DNA of 60,911 nucleotides from an uncultured Nostocoides sp. (GTDB lineage Bacteria; Actinomycetota; Actinomycetes; Actinomycetales; Dermatophilaceae), in contig CALMQX010000023.1 in assembly GCA_937873315.1 (NCBI GenBank), forward strand, positions 1 to 60,911, read 5' to 3'. Below the pieces are notes generated by a model, which saw only the letters and a program-made list of their open reading frames with translations, searched no databases and had not been told where the DNA came from. A program made the position numbers and the translations under genes. Shown piece by piece: positions 29,083-36,965 of this stretch (the stretch's first letter is position 1; each line of letters begins with the position of its first letter).

Positions 29083-29745
29083 ATGTCTGTTATCGAAGAC
29101 CTCCGCAAGAACATCGACACCACCCCGCTCTTCGCCGCCGTCGGCGTGACCGACCTCGCGGTCGAGAAGGTGCGCGAGGCTCGCGTCCGCGCCACCAAGG
29201 TCAGCACCGACCTGCGCGCCGACCTCGAGCCGGCCAAGGTTGTGGCCCAGGTCAAGGAGCTTCCGGCCGTTGCCCTGAACCAGAGCCTGGTCATGGGTGG
29301 CAAGGTCACCGAGGGCTACGAGGACCTCGCCGCTCGCGGCAAGAAGCTCGTCAGCCGGATCCGCAACCAGCAGGCGACCAAGGACCTCGTGGCGCAGGCC
29401 GAGGTTGCCGTGGCCCAGGCCAAGGGTGCCGTCACCTCCGCTCGCAATGCCGCCGCCGAGATCGAGAAGTCGGCCAAGGCCACCGTCACCACCGGCCGCA
29501 AAGAGGCCGCCCGCGTCGCGAACACCCTCGTTGACTCGGTCTCCGACGAGGCCAAGGTCGTCCAGGCCGAGGTTGCTGGCTCGGTGAAGCGCACCCGTAC
29601 CGCGGCCAAGCGCACCGCCACCACCACCCGCAACCAGGCCAAGAAGGCTGCGACCACGACCAAGGCCGCGACCACCAGCGCCCGCAAGACCGCCGCGAGC
29701 GCTCCGAAGGCCACCAAGAAGGCTGCCGCCAAGGTTGGCGACTGA
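29083..29745 (+). CDS. HbhA-like coiled-coil protein with lysine/alanine-rich tail
   Basis: 220 aa. Residues ~1-150 are helical, with long Ala/Lys/Glu heptads (coiled coil). The last ~70 residues are a histone H1-like tail of K/A/T repeats (AKKAATTTKAATTSARKTAAS). This is the layout of mycobacterial heparin-binding hemagglutinin, which binds sulfated glycans through its lysine tail. In a non-pathogen it may bind DNA, the cell surface or lipid inclusions instead. Codon use is strongly optimal and lacks the CGGCATAC octamer, suggesting high expression. Confidence 0.8.
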   Translation: MSVIEDLRKNIDTTPLFAAVGVTDLAVEKVREARVRATKVSTDLRADLEPAKVVAQVKELPAVALNQSLVMGGKVTEGYEDLAARGKKLVSRIRNQQATKDLVAQAEVAVAQAKGAVTSARNAAAEIEKSAKATVTTGRKEAARVANTLVDSVSDEAKVVQAEVAGSVKRTRTAAKRTATTTRNQAKKAATTTKAATTSARKTAASAPKATKKAAAKVGD

Positions 29746-29772
29746 TTACGTCTGCTGACTCAGCAGAACCCC

Positions 29773-29810
29773 GCAACGAGCCCCCATGGAGAACCATGGG
29801 GGCTCGTTGC
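29773..29810 (+). terminator. Terminator after the hbhA-like gene
   Basis: A perfect 17-bp stem (GCAACGAGCCCCCATGG with CCATGGGGGCTCGTTGC) with a 4-nt loop lies 28 bp after the stop. The U-tract is poor (TG). It is symmetrical and may also stop the convergent BKACE transcript. Confidence 0.85.
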
Positions 29811-29846
29811 TGTGCGCACCCAGCGCACCGGCCGAGGTGAGGGCAC

Positions 29847-30704
29847 CTAGACCCGCGAGGTCCGACGGTCCTTGATCGCGAGCAATTCGCGCGCCTGCGC
29901 GGTGGTCAGAGCCGGACGCTGCATCAACTGGGCGAGATCGGCCGCACGGGCCACCAATTCGTCGTTGTGCGCGACCACGTGGCCGCGAGCGAAGACCACG
30001 TTGTCCTCCATACCCACCCGCAGATTGCCCCCCGCGGCGAGAGTGGCCGCCATGATCGGCAGGTGCCCGCGCCCAATACCGGTGGCCGACCACGAGGTCA
30101 CCGCCTCGGGCATCGCGCTGAGCGCCGAGTGCAGCGCAGCAGCGGTCGCGGGCAGCGCGCCGGGCACACCGAGGACGATGTCAACGTGGACGGTGTCCCC
30201 GAAGGGCAGGCCATGGGTATCAATGAGGCGCTTCAAGGCAAACATCTGACTCACGTCGAAGATCTCGAACTCCGGCACGACCTCGCGCTCCTGGGCCAGG
30301 ACGTACAGGTCACTCATGAAAGGCCAGGGGTTGAGGAAGACGTCATCGCCGAAGTTCACCGTGCCGCAGGTCAGCGAGCACGAGTCGGGGTCGGCATCCA
30401 GGACCCGCAACCGAGCCTCCAGGGGGTCGTGCACCGAACCGCCCGTGGAGAGCTGCACGATCAGGTCAGTGGCCTCGCGCACCGCGACCACCCGCTCCTT
30501 GAGCAGCGCCGGATCCAGCGTCGGTGCGTGCGCGGCGTCGCGCACGTGGATGTGGATCAGAGCGGCTCCAGCTGCCTGGCACCGGCGGGCGGTGTCGACG
30601 AGCTCGTCGGTCGTTGTCGGCAGTTGCGGCAGGTCCGCCTTGAGATGCTCCGCGCCGGTAGGTGCAACGGTGATCAGGGTCCCAGAAGAGGGTCGAATGG
30701 CCAT
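29847..30704 (-). CDS. BKACE-family beta-keto acid cleavage enzyme
   Basis: 285-aa TIM-barrel enzyme of the 3-keto-5-aminohexanoate cleavage (DUF849) family, which condenses a beta-keto acid with acetyl-CoA to give acetoacetate and a CoA ester. Zinc ligands are visible in ALIHIHVRDA (His-x-His) and a later GNLRVGMEDNVVF with the conserved Glu. The substrate within the family cannot be told. ATG at 30704. It lies just downstream of the 6C RNA on the same strand. Confidence 0.82.
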   Translation of the reverse strand: MAIRPSSGTLITVAPTGAEHLKADLPQLPTTTDELVDTARRCQAAGAALIHIHVRDAAHAPTLDPALLKERVVAVREATDLIVQLSTGGSVHDPLEARLRVLDADPDSCSLTCGTVNFGDDVFLNPWPFMSDLYVLAQEREVVPEFEIFDVSQMFALKRLIDTHGLPFGDTVHVDIVLGVPGALPATAAALHSALSAMPEAVTSWSATGIGRGHLPIMAATLAAGGNLRVGMEDNVVFARGHVVAHNDELVARAADLAQLMQRPALTTAQARELLAIKDRRTSRV

Positions 30705-30759
30705 GGATCCATCCTGTCACCCGGCCCGTTGGGTGCCCACTCGGGGCCGTTGACCAGGG

Positions 30760-30865
30760 GAAATAGGACGGCCCCGGTCGGGGGGACAACCGGGGCCGTC
30801 GGCGAGCCAGGCTCCGGGGGGAGGAGCCGGACCGCCGATCGCTCAACCCCGAGGGGGAGCGATAC
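30760..30865 (-). ncRNA. 6C small RNA
   Basis: On the minus strand a promoter-like TTGACC, 17-nt spacer, AATGAT (-10 at 30870-30875) is followed by three consecutive hairpins. Hairpin 1 has arms ATCGCTC/GAGCGAT (30838-30863). Hairpin 2 has GGCTCC/GGAGCC with loop TCCCCCC (30810-30828). Hairpin 3 has GACGGCCCCGGT/ACCGGGGCCGTC with a loop holding CCCCCC (30767-30800), then CTATTTCC. Two stem-loops, each with six loop cytosines, define the actinobacterial 6C RNA (B11 in M. tuberculosis). The Fic-like neighbour also fits the known genomic location in Streptomyces. Confidence 0.85.
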
Positions 30866-31033
30866 CTCAATCATTCACTACGACTTGATCGCGGTCAAGA
30901 TTCGCACCAAACCCGCGGAATCCTGTGGTTTGGGCAGCGCACTTGACGGATTCCGCAGTTCCGACGAATGGTTGAATACCGCACCATTACTTACCGAGAG
31001 TTGGCAAAACGACGGGGCTGCCAATGTTGTCAA

Positions 31034-31049
31034 TGTGACCTAGGTCACA
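31034..31049. promoter_or_regulatory. Perfect Crp/GlxR-type operator
   Basis: TGTGACCTAGGTCACA matches the Crp/GlxR consensus TGTGAnnTAnnTCACA at all twelve defined positions, inside a 20-bp perfect palindrome. It overlaps the last codons of the Fic-like gene and lies ~170 bp upstream of the predicted 6C RNA start. A Crp gene is in the window at 49831. The 30876-31033 stretch between them holds several short inverted repeats (GCGGAATCC/GGATTCCGC 30915-30956; AATGGT/ACCATT 30967-30988) and no gene. Confidence 0.7.
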
Positions 31050-31914
31050 TTTTACTCTCCGGTAGCCTTCCCGCAACGATGGCATCGGCCAGCGCCTGTC
31101 CCTGCGCAGCACCGGACTCAATCGCCCCTGCGCAATGGCGGAGCCAGAGGCCGACGCCGGCCGCGTCGCCGCGCTGGTATGCCGAGAGCGCGCCGAGGTA
31201 TCCGGCGGTGCCCTGGGCGCCGTGCCCGGCCTCGATCACCGCGACTCCAGTGGGATCGACACCTGCGGTACGCAGCAGGGCGCGTTCGAAGGCTCGCGCC
31301 ACGATGCCATTGCCCCGCTCGAATGGCCGGGCCGTCACGACCTCGGCGTGCACGATCGCCGCGACCACGACCGCGGGCAGTTCGCGGGTGGACAGGAGAA
31401 CGTCGGCCACGCCGAGCAGTCTGGATCTGGCCGCACTTGGCGCGGGCGCTGGGCCCAGCTCGGTGAACTCACGGCACCGCTCATCCCGCTCCCGTGGTCG
31501 TCCGACGACATCCTGCGAGATCGGGGTCGACCCGACGGCCGCGACATGGAGCCGCGCCAACGCCTGCAGGGGAGCCCGGGGGACCAGAGCCGAGATGTGG
31601 TCACTCTCCGCGGTGGCCTGCACGCACCCTCGCACGACGGACTCCAACGGATCGGTCGGCGTCGACCACGGCCGGGCACCGACAACATGCGCCCGGACCT
31701 CCTCAAGGGGGTATGGCGCGCCCTCCAACTCAGCGCTCGCGTGGGCACCACGAACGCGCGACTCAGCGGCAGCCTCGAGCAGGCGCCGCCGCAGCGCCTG
31801 ATGCCAACGCAATGAGGTGCAGGCCGCGCGCGCAGACTCGATCGCGTCAGGCACTCCCGGCAACTCGGCGAGCCGGCCAACCGCTTCGGCCAGCGAGGCC
31901 CGTTGCGCGCTCAT
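31045..31914 (-). CDS. Fic-family protein with degenerate active-site motif
   Basis: 289 aa, the actinobacterial Fic-like family often annotated as oxidoreductase. N-terminal helical region with RGAHASAELEGAPYPLEEVRAHV, which resembles the inhibitory helix region. The Fic loop reads ARPFERGNGIVAR instead of HPFxxGNGRxxR: the catalytic His is Arg and the phosphate-binding Arg is Ile. AMP transfer is therefore unlikely by the known mechanism. ATG at 31914 overlaps the stop of the thioesterase gene (ATGA); the 98-codon upstream extension is rejected. It lies next to the 6C RNA. Confidence 0.78.
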   Translation of the reverse strand: MSAQRASLAEAVGRLAELPGVPDAIESARAACTSLRWHQALRRRLLEAAAESRVRGAHASAELEGAPYPLEEVRAHVVGARPWSTPTDPLESVVRGCVQATAESDHISALVPRAPLQALARLHVAAVGSTPISQDVVGRPRERDERCREFTELGPAPAPSAARSRLLGVADVLLSTRELPAVVVAAIVHAEVVTARPFERGNGIVARAFERALLRTAGVDPTGVAVIEAGHGAQGTAGYLGALSAYQRGDAAGVGLWLRHCAGAIESGAAQGQALADAIVAGRLPESKM

Positions 31915-32753
31915 GCGGTGCCCTCTCGGGCCATCCGGAAGCCGGCAATCTGTCGTGAGTGCGCGACCACCTGACCGGTGGAATCCCAGATGGTGGCATC
32001 CTCCTCGAGCAGCCCGCCCACGACGGTCGAGGTGGTGATCTCCATCCGCATCCACCCGTCGACCGGCACCGCGCGCACCGACCCCAGGAAGGCCACCGTC
32101 GGCGCCCACCCCTGCCCGCCGAGGTCGAAGGCCACCGGCGGCATCGCGTCCAGCAAGAGCGGCAGCGTGTCGACGTCGATGGCCCGGCCATCGGCCAGGC
32201 GCAGCCACCCACGAATCCGGCCCTCATGGGAGGGCGCTCCCAGGGCCCACATGGCGGTCGCCGGGTCAAGGCGCAGATCCAGACGATCCAGCAGGACCAC
32301 CTCCTTAGCGGCAGGCACCGAGCGATCCGAGCGGATGCACTGCTCCGGCGGTGGCATCGGAGCCGGCGGCGGGGCGGCATACACCGTCTCCCCCAGGTCA
32401 GCCAGATTGCCCAAGGTGACCAGTGTCCGTACCCGCTCAGCACCCTCTTGGCTGATCGATACGGACACGTGCGTCAGCGCCCGTCCCTGACGGATGAGCG
32501 ACACCGCAACCTGGGCCGGACCGGGCCGAGCGGCCGAAGGGAACTGGCTGTTCCAGGCCACCGGATGGGGGTGCTGGCCCTCCCGCCCGCAACGGTCGAC
32601 CGCAGCGCGGGTCGCCACCGCCATCAGCAGGCCCCCGTTGAGCACCCCGCCGATACTCCACTGCGCACTCAGGTCGACCTCGCCGATCATGCTGCGCTCA
32701 TCGCCCAGCCAGTTGATGTGCAGGGCCCGGTCGAACTCGGAGGGCATCGTCAT
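31911..32753 (-). CDS. Acyl-CoA thioesterase family protein (TesB-like, double hotdog)
   Basis: 280 aa with two hotdog-like halves: WSIGGVLNGGLLMAVATRAA (the helix of the first domain), HVSVSISQEGAERVRTLVTLG, and a second half around PPVAFDLGGQGWAPTVAFLGSVRAVPVDGWMRMEITT. It likely hydrolyses acyl-CoA in the cytoplasm; substrate unknown. ATG at 32753 with a TAGACA box 6 nt upstream. Coupled by ATGA to the Fic-like gene, so their roles may be linked. Confidence 0.8.
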   Translation of the reverse strand: MTMPSEFDRALHINWLGDERSMIGEVDLSAQWSIGGVLNGGLLMAVATRAAVDRCGREGQHPHPVAWNSQFPSAARPGPAQVAVSLIRQGRALTHVSVSISQEGAERVRTLVTLGNLADLGETVYAAPPPAPMPPPEQCIRSDRSVPAAKEVVLLDRLDLRLDPATAMWALGAPSHEGRIRGWLRLADGRAIDVDTLPLLLDAMPPVAFDLGGQGWAPTVAFLGSVRAVPVDGWMRMEITTSTVVGGLLEEDATIWDSTGQVVAHSRQIAGFRMAREGTA

Positions 32754-32795
32754 GCCCCGTGTCTACCAGAGTCCACCTTGGCTAGTGTTCGGCCC

Positions 32796-33986
32796 ATGGC
32801 TGGGTCTTTCCACCTGCCCACCGCTTTGGTGACGGCGGGCACGATGGCACTGCTGCTCGCGGCATACGTGCTGCTGCAGCGCAGTCGCCGACGCGGCTTC
32901 ATCTCGCCGACCGACCAAGCCACCTACTCCACCCTGCACACCGTGAGCACGGCATCGGGACATCTCACCGAGGGCCTCACCGCGGATGGTGCGGAACGGG
33001 CGGGCAAGCATCTGCTGGCGATCCTCGGTGCCGATGGGTTGGCGATCTGCGATGGCATCGGCTTGCTCACCTGGACGGGCACCGGCGACCACCACCGCAA
33101 GGATGCCTTCGAACACGGCGCGGATACCCGGGCCAGCGGTCGAGTCTCGGCGGTGCGATCGATCAGCTGTGGCGACCCCGACTGCCCCATCCGCTCCGCC
33201 GTCACCGCGCCCATCGTCTCCGACGACCGGGTGGTGGGCACGATCACGGCCTACACCACGCAGGCCTCGCCTGGCCTGGCCCGAGCCACCGAGGAGGTCG
33301 CGCGCTGGGTCGCCAGTCAGGTGGAGCTGGCCGAGTTGTCGCACACCCGAACCCGGGCGATGGAGGCTGAACTGCGAGCCCTCCGAGCGCAAATCAGCCC
33401 GCACTTCATCTATAACTCGCTGGCCGCCATTGCGTCCTTCGTCCGGACCGACCCCGATCGTGCGCGTGAGTTGCTCCTCGATTTCGCCGACTTCACTCGG
33501 TACGCGCTGCGCACCGGCGGGCCCTTCACGACCCTGGCCGAGGAGCTTCGCAATGTGGAGCGGTACCTCGTGCTTGAGCAGGCACGCTTCGGAGACCGCC
33601 TGCAGATCAGCCTGCTGGTTGCCCCCGAGGTGCTCCCCGTGCAACTCCCCTATCTCGCGGTGCAGCCCTTGGTCGAGAATGCCGTTCGGCACGGGTTGGC
33701 GGCCAAGGAAGGCGCCGGGCATGTGACCATCGCGGCCAGCGACCGGGGTGCCTTCGCCGAGATCTCGATCGAAGACGATGGGGTGGGTAGCGACCCGGAT
33801 CAGATCCGCCGCATCCTGGACGGCGCCAGCGACCGCGACTCGGTCGGGCTCGGCAATGTCGACGCTCGACTGCGGCAGGTCTACGGAGACGACTTCGGTC
33901 TGGTGGTCGAAACCGCCCGCGGCGCCGGCACCAAAGTCAGCTTCCGGGTCCCCAAGTTCGCACCGGGTGTGCACGGGACAAGCTGA
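32796..33986 (+). CDS. LytS-type sensor histidine kinase
   Basis: 396 aa. One N-terminal helix (ALVTAGTMALLLAAYVLLQ), a GAF-like domain (~45-165) with a conserved SCGDPDCPIRS pair of cysteines, the His_kinase domain with phospho-His in ISPHFIYNSLAAIASFV, and an HATPase domain (LVENAVRHGLA; DDGVGSD; SVGLGNVDARL). It lacks the five-helix LytS sensor. ATG 7 nt after a TAGTGT box. First gene of an operon with a LytTR regulator, DUF485 and a symporter, so it probably senses the transported acid or a related metabolite, like BtsS for pyruvate in E. coli. Confidence 0.88.
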   Translation: MAGSFHLPTALVTAGTMALLLAAYVLLQRSRRRGFISPTDQATYSTLHTVSTASGHLTEGLTADGAERAGKHLLAILGADGLAICDGIGLLTWTGTGDHHRKDAFEHGADTRASGRVSAVRSISCGDPDCPIRSAVTAPIVSDDRVVGTITAYTTQASPGLARATEEVARWVASQVELAELSHTRTRAMEAELRALRAQISPHFIYNSLAAIASFVRTDPDRARELLLDFADFTRYALRTGGPFTTLAEELRNVERYLVLEQARFGDRLQISLLVAPEVLPVQLPYLAVQPLVENAVRHGLAAKEGAGHVTIAASDRGAFAEISIEDDGVGSDPDQIRRILDGASDRDSVGLGNVDARLRQVYGDDFGLVVETARGAGTKVSFRVPKFAPGVHGTS

Positions 33987-34010
33987 CCACACAGGTCGTA
34001 GGCTCCGTGC

Positions 34011-34772
34011 ATGCCCACCGAAGCAGACGGACTGGTGGCGCTGGTCGTTGACGACGAGGCGCCCGCGCTGTCTGAGTTGAGTTATCTCCTTGCGCAGGAC
34101 GACCGGATCGCGGAGGTCCTGACGGCATCCAGCGGCACCGCCGCCTTGCAGATGCTGGACACCCGTGAGGTCGATGTCGTCTTCAGTGACATCTCGATGC
34201 CCGGCTTGGACGGGATGGCTCTGGCCCGCGTGGTCGCACGCTTCGTCGAGCGTCCGCAAATCGTCTTCGTGACCGCGCACGATAAGCATGCGGTGGATGC
34301 CTTTGCATTGGCCGCCACGGACTACGTCATGAAGCCCGTACGAGCCCAACGCCTTTCGGAAGCCGTGCGTCGGGTGGTGGCCGCCCATGCCGACCGCTCG
34401 GGGATGGCTGCGGCCAGCGAGTCGACCTCGCCAGCAGTCGAGGATGAGACCATTCCGGTCGAATTGGGCGGCGTCACGCGCTTCATCGCCCGCAGTCAGA
34501 TCCGGTTCGCGCAAGCGCACGGTGACTACGCGCGGCTGCACACCGACGAAGGCTCACACTTGGTGCGCATTCCGCTCAGCGTGCTCGAGGAACGCTGGGG
34601 AGAACACGGCTTCGTGCGGATCCACCGCTCGACTCTGGTGGCCTTGCCGCACGTCACTGAGGTCCGGATGGACCGTGGCCGATGCACGGTCCTGGTCGGC
34701 GAAGTGTTCCTCCAGGTGAGCAGACGGCATACCAAGGAGTTGCGGGATACCCTTCTGCGACGGCCCCGATGA
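34011..34772 (+). CDS. LytTR-type response regulator
   Basis: 253 aa. Receiver domain with acidic pocket VVDDEAPAL, phospho-Asp in VVFSDISMPGLDG and Lys in YVMKPVRAQRL. The C-terminal LytTR DNA-binding domain has HGDYARLHTDEGSHLVRIPLSVLEERWGEHGFVRIHRSTLVAL. A TAGGCT box is 6 nt before the ATG, so besides read-through it may have its own leaderless promoter. Its stop overlaps the DUF485 start by ATGA. Confidence 0.92.
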   Translation: MPTEADGLVALVVDDEAPALSELSYLLAQDDRIAEVLTASSGTAALQMLDTREVDVVFSDISMPGLDGMALARVVARFVERPQIVFVTAHDKHAVDAFALAATDYVMKPVRAQRLSEAVRRVVAAHADRSGMAAASESTSPAVEDETIPVELGGVTRFIARSQIRFAQAHGDYARLHTDEGSHLVRIPLSVLEERWGEHGFVRIHRSTLVALPHVTEVRMDRGRCTVLVGEVFLQVSRRHTKELRDTLLRRPR

Positions 34773-35146
34773 CGCCTACGCCGCCCAACCAACGGGTCCG
34801 AGTCACCAGTTCACGGCGTGGCGCGACGACGCCGCGCCGCCGACCGGTGGCCCGTGATCTCGATGAGCAGACCGACCTCGGGGATGTCTACCTCGCGGGC
34901 CTGATGCGCGCCCAGCGCCGACTCTCGATCATCGTAATCTCGCTGATCCTCGCTGGCTTGATCGGGCTTCCGCTGCTGCTGGCAACGGTGCCCTCGACCC
35001 GTTCGCTGACCATCGCGGGAGTGCCCTTCCCGTGGATTGCCATCGGCGTCGCGGTGTACCCGTCGGCCTGGTTCTTGGCGCGCTGGTACACCAAACAGTG
35101 CGAGCGGCTCGAGGCCGACTTTGTGGCCGTCGTCGAAGGTACGTGA
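34769..35146 (+). CDS. DUF485-type small membrane partner of the symporter
   Basis: 125 aa: a charged N-terminal region of ~50 residues, then two helices (SIIVISLILAGLIGLPLLLATVP and WIAIGVAVYPSAWFLARWY), then a short cytoplasmic tail. The position and topology are those of DUF485 proteins (YjcH type) that accompany ActP-like symporters. ATGA overlap with the regulator before it. Sequence similarity to the second DUF485 at 39460 is weak by eye. Confidence 0.7.
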   Translation: MTPTPPNQRVRVTSSRRGATTPRRRPVARDLDEQTDLGDVYLAGLMRAQRRLSIIVISLILAGLIGLPLLLATVPSTRSLTIAGVPFPWIAIGVAVYPSAWFLARWYTKQCERLEADFVAVVEGT

Positions 35147-35151
35147 GCTCG

Positions 35152-36684
35152 ATGTCCAGCCAGTTGTCGATCGCCGTCGTCACGCTGGTGTGTGTGGTCA
35201 CGCTCCTCGTCGGCGGTCTCGGACTGCGGCTGTCACGAGCGACCAGCGACTTCTACGTCGCCGGTCGAACCGTCTCTCCACGGCTCAATGCCAGCGCCAT
35301 CGGAGGCGAATACCTCTCTGCCGCATCCTTTCTCGGAGTAGCCGGGCTCATCTATGACCGCGGCACGGACATGCTCTTCCTGCCGGTGGGGTACACGGTG
35401 GGTTACCTGGTGCTTCTGGTCACCGTCGCCGCACCAATGCGGCGATCGGGCGCCTACACCTTGCCCGACTTTGCCGAAGCGCGGTTGGGCTCCCGGCGGA
35501 TCCGGCTAGCCTCCTCCACCCTGGTCATGGGGATCGGGTGGCTGTATCTCGTTCCTCAGTTCCAAGGCGCCAGCCTGACCCTGAGTCTGGTTACCGGGGC
35601 GCCGGCCTGGGTCGGCGGCTTCGTGGTCATGGTGGTCATCGGGCTAGCCGTGGGTGCCGGTGGGATGCGCTCGATCACCTTTGTCCAGGCCGTCCAGTAC
35701 TGGCTCAAGCTCACGGCCCTGGCGATCCCGGCCTTCGTCTTGCTGGCCTTGTGGCTGCGCCAGGGCACTCCCCCGGCCATCGCACCGGACTCCTGGGATG
35801 TGGCATTGGAAGCCATCTCCCCCGATGACCACCCGCTCTACCGGACCTGGTCAACACTCTTGGCCCTATGCCTGGGGACGATGGGTTTGCCGCACGTCCT
35901 GGTGAGGTACTACACCAACCCCGACGGGAACGCGGCCCGACGCACGACCGTGACGGTGTTGGCCCTGCTCGGAGTGTTCTACCTCTTCCCGCCGATTTAC
36001 GGCGTCCTGGGTCGGGTCTACCTGCCCACATTGCCGACCGGGGTGCGCTCGGACACCATCGTGCTCCAGCTGCCGGAGACGCTGCTGCCCGGCTTGTGGG
36101 GTCAACTCCTGACGGCCATGCTGGCGGGCGGCGCGTTTGCGGCATTCCTGTCCACCGCCTCCGGCCTGGCGATGTCGGTCACCGGCGTGATCGACCAAGA
36201 GTTGCTGCGGCCCCGGCTTTCGCGGTTCACCGGCGGGGATGCGCCCGAGGTTCGTGGTTTCCGGATCGCTGCCGGGTTGGCCGTGCTGGTTCCGTATCTG
36301 CTCAGCCGCGCGACGGAGCCGCTCGGGCTCGCGAACACGGTGGGGCTGGCCTTCACCGTGGCAGCCGCGACCTTCGCACCGCTGATGCTCCTCGGGGTGT
36401 GGTGGCGCGGACTCACTCGATGGGGGGCGGCCTCGGGCCTGGCGGTGGGCGCTGTGAGCGCCGTGGGCGCGATCACGTTCTCCCTAGTTGGAGGCCCCTT
36501 CACCGGCTGGACGGCGGTGCTGCTCTCGACGCCGGCGCTCTGGTGTGTCCCCCTGGCGCTCGGCACGATGATCATCGTCTCGCTCGCCACCCCCGGGCAC
36601 ATCCCGCCGGGAACGGCACGCGTCATGGTGCGACTGCATACACCTGAACGGGTGGCGCTTTCCCGGTCCCGGTTGCGCGACTAA
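35152..36684 (+). CDS. Sodium:solute symporter (SSS), acetate/monocarboxylate type
   Basis: 510 aa, about 13 helices, with the SSS signature region SDFYVAGRTVSPRLNASAIGGEYLSAASFLGVAGLIY and TMGLPHVLVRYYTNPDGNAARRT as in ActP/MctC transporters of acetate, propionate or pyruvate. An earlier GTG at 35143 overlaps the DUF485 stop (GTGA) and could be the true start; both lack an ideal ribosome site. Last gene of the LytS-LytTR-DUF485-SSS operon, which makes a self-contained sense-and-import unit. Confidence 0.88.
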   Translation: MSSQLSIAVVTLVCVVTLLVGGLGLRLSRATSDFYVAGRTVSPRLNASAIGGEYLSAASFLGVAGLIYDRGTDMLFLPVGYTVGYLVLLVTVAAPMRRSGAYTLPDFAEARLGSRRIRLASSTLVMGIGWLYLVPQFQGASLTLSLVTGAPAWVGGFVVMVVIGLAVGAGGMRSITFVQAVQYWLKLTALAIPAFVLLALWLRQGTPPAIAPDSWDVALEAISPDDHPLYRTWSTLLALCLGTMGLPHVLVRYYTNPDGNAARRTTVTVLALLGVFYLFPPIYGVLGRVYLPTLPTGVRSDTIVLQLPETLLPGLWGQLLTAMLAGGAFAAFLSTASGLAMSVTGVIDQELLRPRLSRFTGGDAPEVRGFRIAAGLAVLVPYLLSRATEPLGLANTVGLAFTVAAATFAPLMLLGVWWRGLTRWGAASGLAVGAVSAVGAITFSLVGGPFTGWTAVLLSTPALWCVPLALGTMIIVSLATPGHIPPGTARVMVRLHTPERVALSRSRLRD

Positions 36685-36790
36685 ACCCCGCTCCGAGCCC
36701 GCTCCGCTCCGAGCCCCGCTCCGAGCCCCGCTCCTCTCCGAGCCCGCCCCGCTCCTCTCCGAGCCCGCCCCGCTCCGCCCCGCCGCGCAA
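36685..36790. repeat. GC-rich tandem repeat
   Basis: Irregular repeats of GCTCCGAGCCC and CCCGCTCCTCTCCGAG units run for about 100 bp directly after the symporter stop and end just before palindromic repeat copy 3. No gene is convincing here; frames through it encode only Gly/Ser/Glu/Arg repeats. Confidence 0.8.
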
Positions 36791-36810
36791 TCCGACCCCA
36801 CTGGTCACAC

Positions 36811-36894
36811 CTTTCCCGCCTGGTGCCGGAACCTTGAGGAAGCGGCCCCTTACAAGGGACCCCAAGTGAAAGGTTCCGGCATCAGGCGGGAAAG
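36811..36894. repeat. Palindromic intergenic repeat, copy 3
   Basis: 84 bp, with outer ends CTTTCCCGCC and GGCGGGAAAG, inner GGCCCC/GGACCCC and loop TTACAAG. It lies between the convergent symporter and kbl genes. The right half is nearly identical to that of copy 1 (AAGGTTCCGGCATCAGGCGG); the left half has diverged. Confidence 0.86.
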
Positions 36895-36965
36895 TTGAGG
36901 AGGGGGTGGCGAAGTGGGCACGGCGGCGGCCGCGCGACTGAGGTTAGGAGACTGCGGCTCGCAGG

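Noticed and set aside
36623-36865. Small repetitive-protein gene after the symporter
   Set aside because: The frame simply reads the GC-rich tandem repeat and part of the palindromic element; no ribosome site or promoter.
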